From an uncultured Bdellovibrionales bacterium (lineage in GTDB: Bacteria; Bdellovibrionota; Bdellovibrionia; Bdellovibrionales; JAMPXM01), in the NCBI GenBank assembly GCA_937927435.1, contig CALBDW010000148.1, forward strand, positions 1 to 30,525: 30,525 nucleotides of DNA, written 5' to 3'. Every line of letters begins with the position of its first letter. Position 1 is the first letter of the stretch. A program made the position numbers and the translations under genes. The notes under the pieces are model-generated. The model was not told the origin of the DNA. It saw only the letters and a program-made list of their open reading frames with translations, and made no database searches. This document shows, piece after piece, positions 29,673 to 30,525 of this stretch.

Positions 29673-29981
29673 GTGAAACGGATTTTCATATCGACAATCT
29701 TGATCGCGGCCGCGGTTCTTCTTAGCACCGCGGCCTGCAACCACGAAAGCAGTTCTATTTCCGAAGAATATTCCTACGAATTCGAGAGCAACTGTTCCAC
29801 CGGCCGACATACCTTTAACTCGCGTGCGGCCTATTGCGCGGCTCTTGCAAACCACGAGTTAAATAACCATTGCGCTTGCGAGATGCGCCAAGACCGGTTC
29901 CAACGTGATTGTCCGGGGCAAACTTGGCCGGGATGCCTGCAATTGACGAGCGAGTTCTGGGAAGGCCAAGTCTGGGAGTAA
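29673..29981 (+). CDS. small cysteine-rich lipoprotein
   Basis: A 102-residue protein of unknown family. The N-terminus MKRIFISTILIAAAVLLSTAAC is a signal peptide ending in a plausible lipobox (TAAC, C22). The mature part has seven further cysteines (in SNCSTG, AYCAAL, HCACEM, RDCPG and PGCLQL), which suggests a compact disulfide-bonded domain at the envelope. It starts at GTG 29673 with a strong AAGGAGGGA site. It lies 38 bases after the L,D-transpeptidase gene, with no terminator between, so both may be cotranscribed. One possibility is that the transpeptidase anchors or works beside this lipoprotein; there is no direct evidence. Confidence 0.72.
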   Translation: MKRIFISTILIAAAVLLSTAACNHESSSISEEYSYEFESNCSTGRHTFNSRAAYCAALANHELNNHCACEMRQDRFQRDCPGQTWPGCLQLTSEFWEGQVWE

Positions 29982-30100
29982 CGTTGGGCTTGGCAGGTCC
30001 AACTTGGGCAAACTGGCTTACTCTATTGATGATGATCTAAGTTATTGAATTAACAATGGTTTTTGGGTTCCTGATCATCCCCATGCAAGTGAGCCAGTTC

Positions 30101-30137
30101 GAGGCGCTCGCAATTGTTTGGAGCGCCTCCATCTTTT
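30101..30137 (+). terminator. intrinsic terminator between convergent genes
   Basis: GAGGCGCTC (30101-30109) and GAGCGCCTC (30121-30129) form a perfect 9-bp stem followed by CATCTTTT. It ends the rightward lipoprotein transcript and sits just before the stop of the leftward dehydrogenase gene. The 119 bases before it hold nothing else I can name. Confidence 0.7.
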
Positions 30138-30138
30138 C

Positions 30139-30525
30139 TCACTCTTCCGACGGAGCGAAGCCGCGGCGGAGTGTGTTTTCAGCGATCGCCCGTGGTTCCA
30201 TGAAGTTCAAGAGATAGTCCGGACCGCCGGTTTTTGAACCAGCGCCTGACATCTTGAAGCCGCCGAATGGATGGCGTTCGACCATCGCCCCCGTGCAACC
30301 GCGGTTGATGTAGAGGTTTCCGACCTCGAAGTTCCATTTCACTTTTTCGATGTTCGCCGGGCTTCTTGAGTAGAGGCCACCGGTAAGGGCGTACTCGGTG
30401 CCGTTGGCGATTTCGAGCGCCTGATCGATGTCTTTTGCACGCATGATCGCGACCACCGGACCGAAGATCTCCGTTTGGCCCAAGAAGCCCTTCGGATAGG
30501 CATCGGCGAAGATCGTCGGCGGAAC
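30139..30525 (-). CDS. delta-1-pyrroline-5-carboxylate dehydrogenase, C-terminal part
   Basis: The last 128 codons of an aldehyde dehydrogenase superfamily protein; the gene runs off the right edge. The segment shows EIFGPVVAIM, YALTGGLYSRS, VGNLYINRGCTGAMVERHPFGGFKMSG and GSKTGGPDYL. This is the pattern of L-glutamate gamma-semialdehyde/P5C dehydrogenases (RocA or the C-terminal half of PutA), where INR..TGA and GG.DYL replace general ALDH residues. It completes proline or arginine breakdown to glutamate. The catalytic cysteine region is outside the window, so whether it is stand-alone RocA or part of PutA is open. Stop TGA at 30139-30141. Confidence 0.88.
   Translation of the reverse strand, partial: VPPTIFADAYPKGFLGQTEIFGPVVAIMRAKDIDQALEIANGTEYALTGGLYSRSPANIEKVKWNFEVGNLYINRGCTGAMVERHPFGGFKMSGAGSKTGGPDYLLNFMEPRAIAENTLRRGFAPSEE

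Noticed and set aside
1..30525. tRNA or rRNA genes, CRISPR arrays, insertion sequences and prophage genes.
   Set aside because: No cloverleaf-like segments, spaced repeats, transposase or phage proteins were seen anywhere in the window.

Overview
This is a dense, moderately GC-rich bacterial chromosome segment made almost entirely of housekeeping and envelope genes. I see no phage, transposon, CRISPR or tRNA. The best guess for the source is the Bdellovibrionota (Bdellovibrio-like bacteria). The grounds are a stand-alone c-di-GMP-I (GEMM) riboswitch RNA resembling Bdellovibrio merRNA, the ftsY-zapA-fau-rny-tyrS block, and several lineage-specific envelope proteins. This assignment is inference; no 16S gene is present.

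Layout. 1-2190: the 3' end of an MgtE-type Mg2+ channel, a leftward SAM-dependent O-methyltransferase, and a rightward glycosyltransferase-like gene. The last two diverge from a short region with two perfect palindromes lying on the promoter elements. 2203-2660: no protein gene; the minus strand carries a c-di-GMP riboswitch followed by its own strong intrinsic terminator and no gene behind it. 2661-3931: a cysteine-free Mrp-type ATPase, divergent from a membrane-anchored J-like protein without HPD. 4025-8150: glyS and ppdK. 8341-13763: smc, a small secreted protein and ftsY. 13941-19246: zapA, fau, rny, tyrS, a ferredoxin with an unusual acidic/arginine-rich tail, and a cysteine-containing unknown protein. 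19331-22196: gpmA, then a convergent adenosine-deaminase family gene, then hemB. 22377-23600: an isolated unknown gene with its own promoter and terminator, then a short Fis-type DNA-binding protein with an elaborate upstream region. 23702-28809: an S41 lipoprotein protease, a one-TM protein, an RDD membrane protein with a large helical tail, and a rhomboid protease. 28978-29981: an L,D-transpeptidase and a small cysteine-rich lipoprotein. 30139-30525: the C-terminal end of a delta-1-pyrroline-5-carboxylate dehydrogenase.

The central genes serve chromosome segregation (smc), membrane targeting (ftsY), division (zapA), RNA decay (rny), translation (glyS, tyrS), carbon flow (ppdK, gpmA) and tetrapyrrole synthesis (hemB). 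The right third is envelope-oriented: two proteases, RDD and single-TM membrane proteins, a peptidoglycan transpeptidase and a lipoprotein. The most interesting non-coding elements are the orphan c-di-GMP RNA, a possible two-state leader that can hide the gpmA ribosome binding site, a perfect 12-bp hairpin at the start codon of the RDD gene, and three 11-bp phased repeats upstream of the Fis-type gene.
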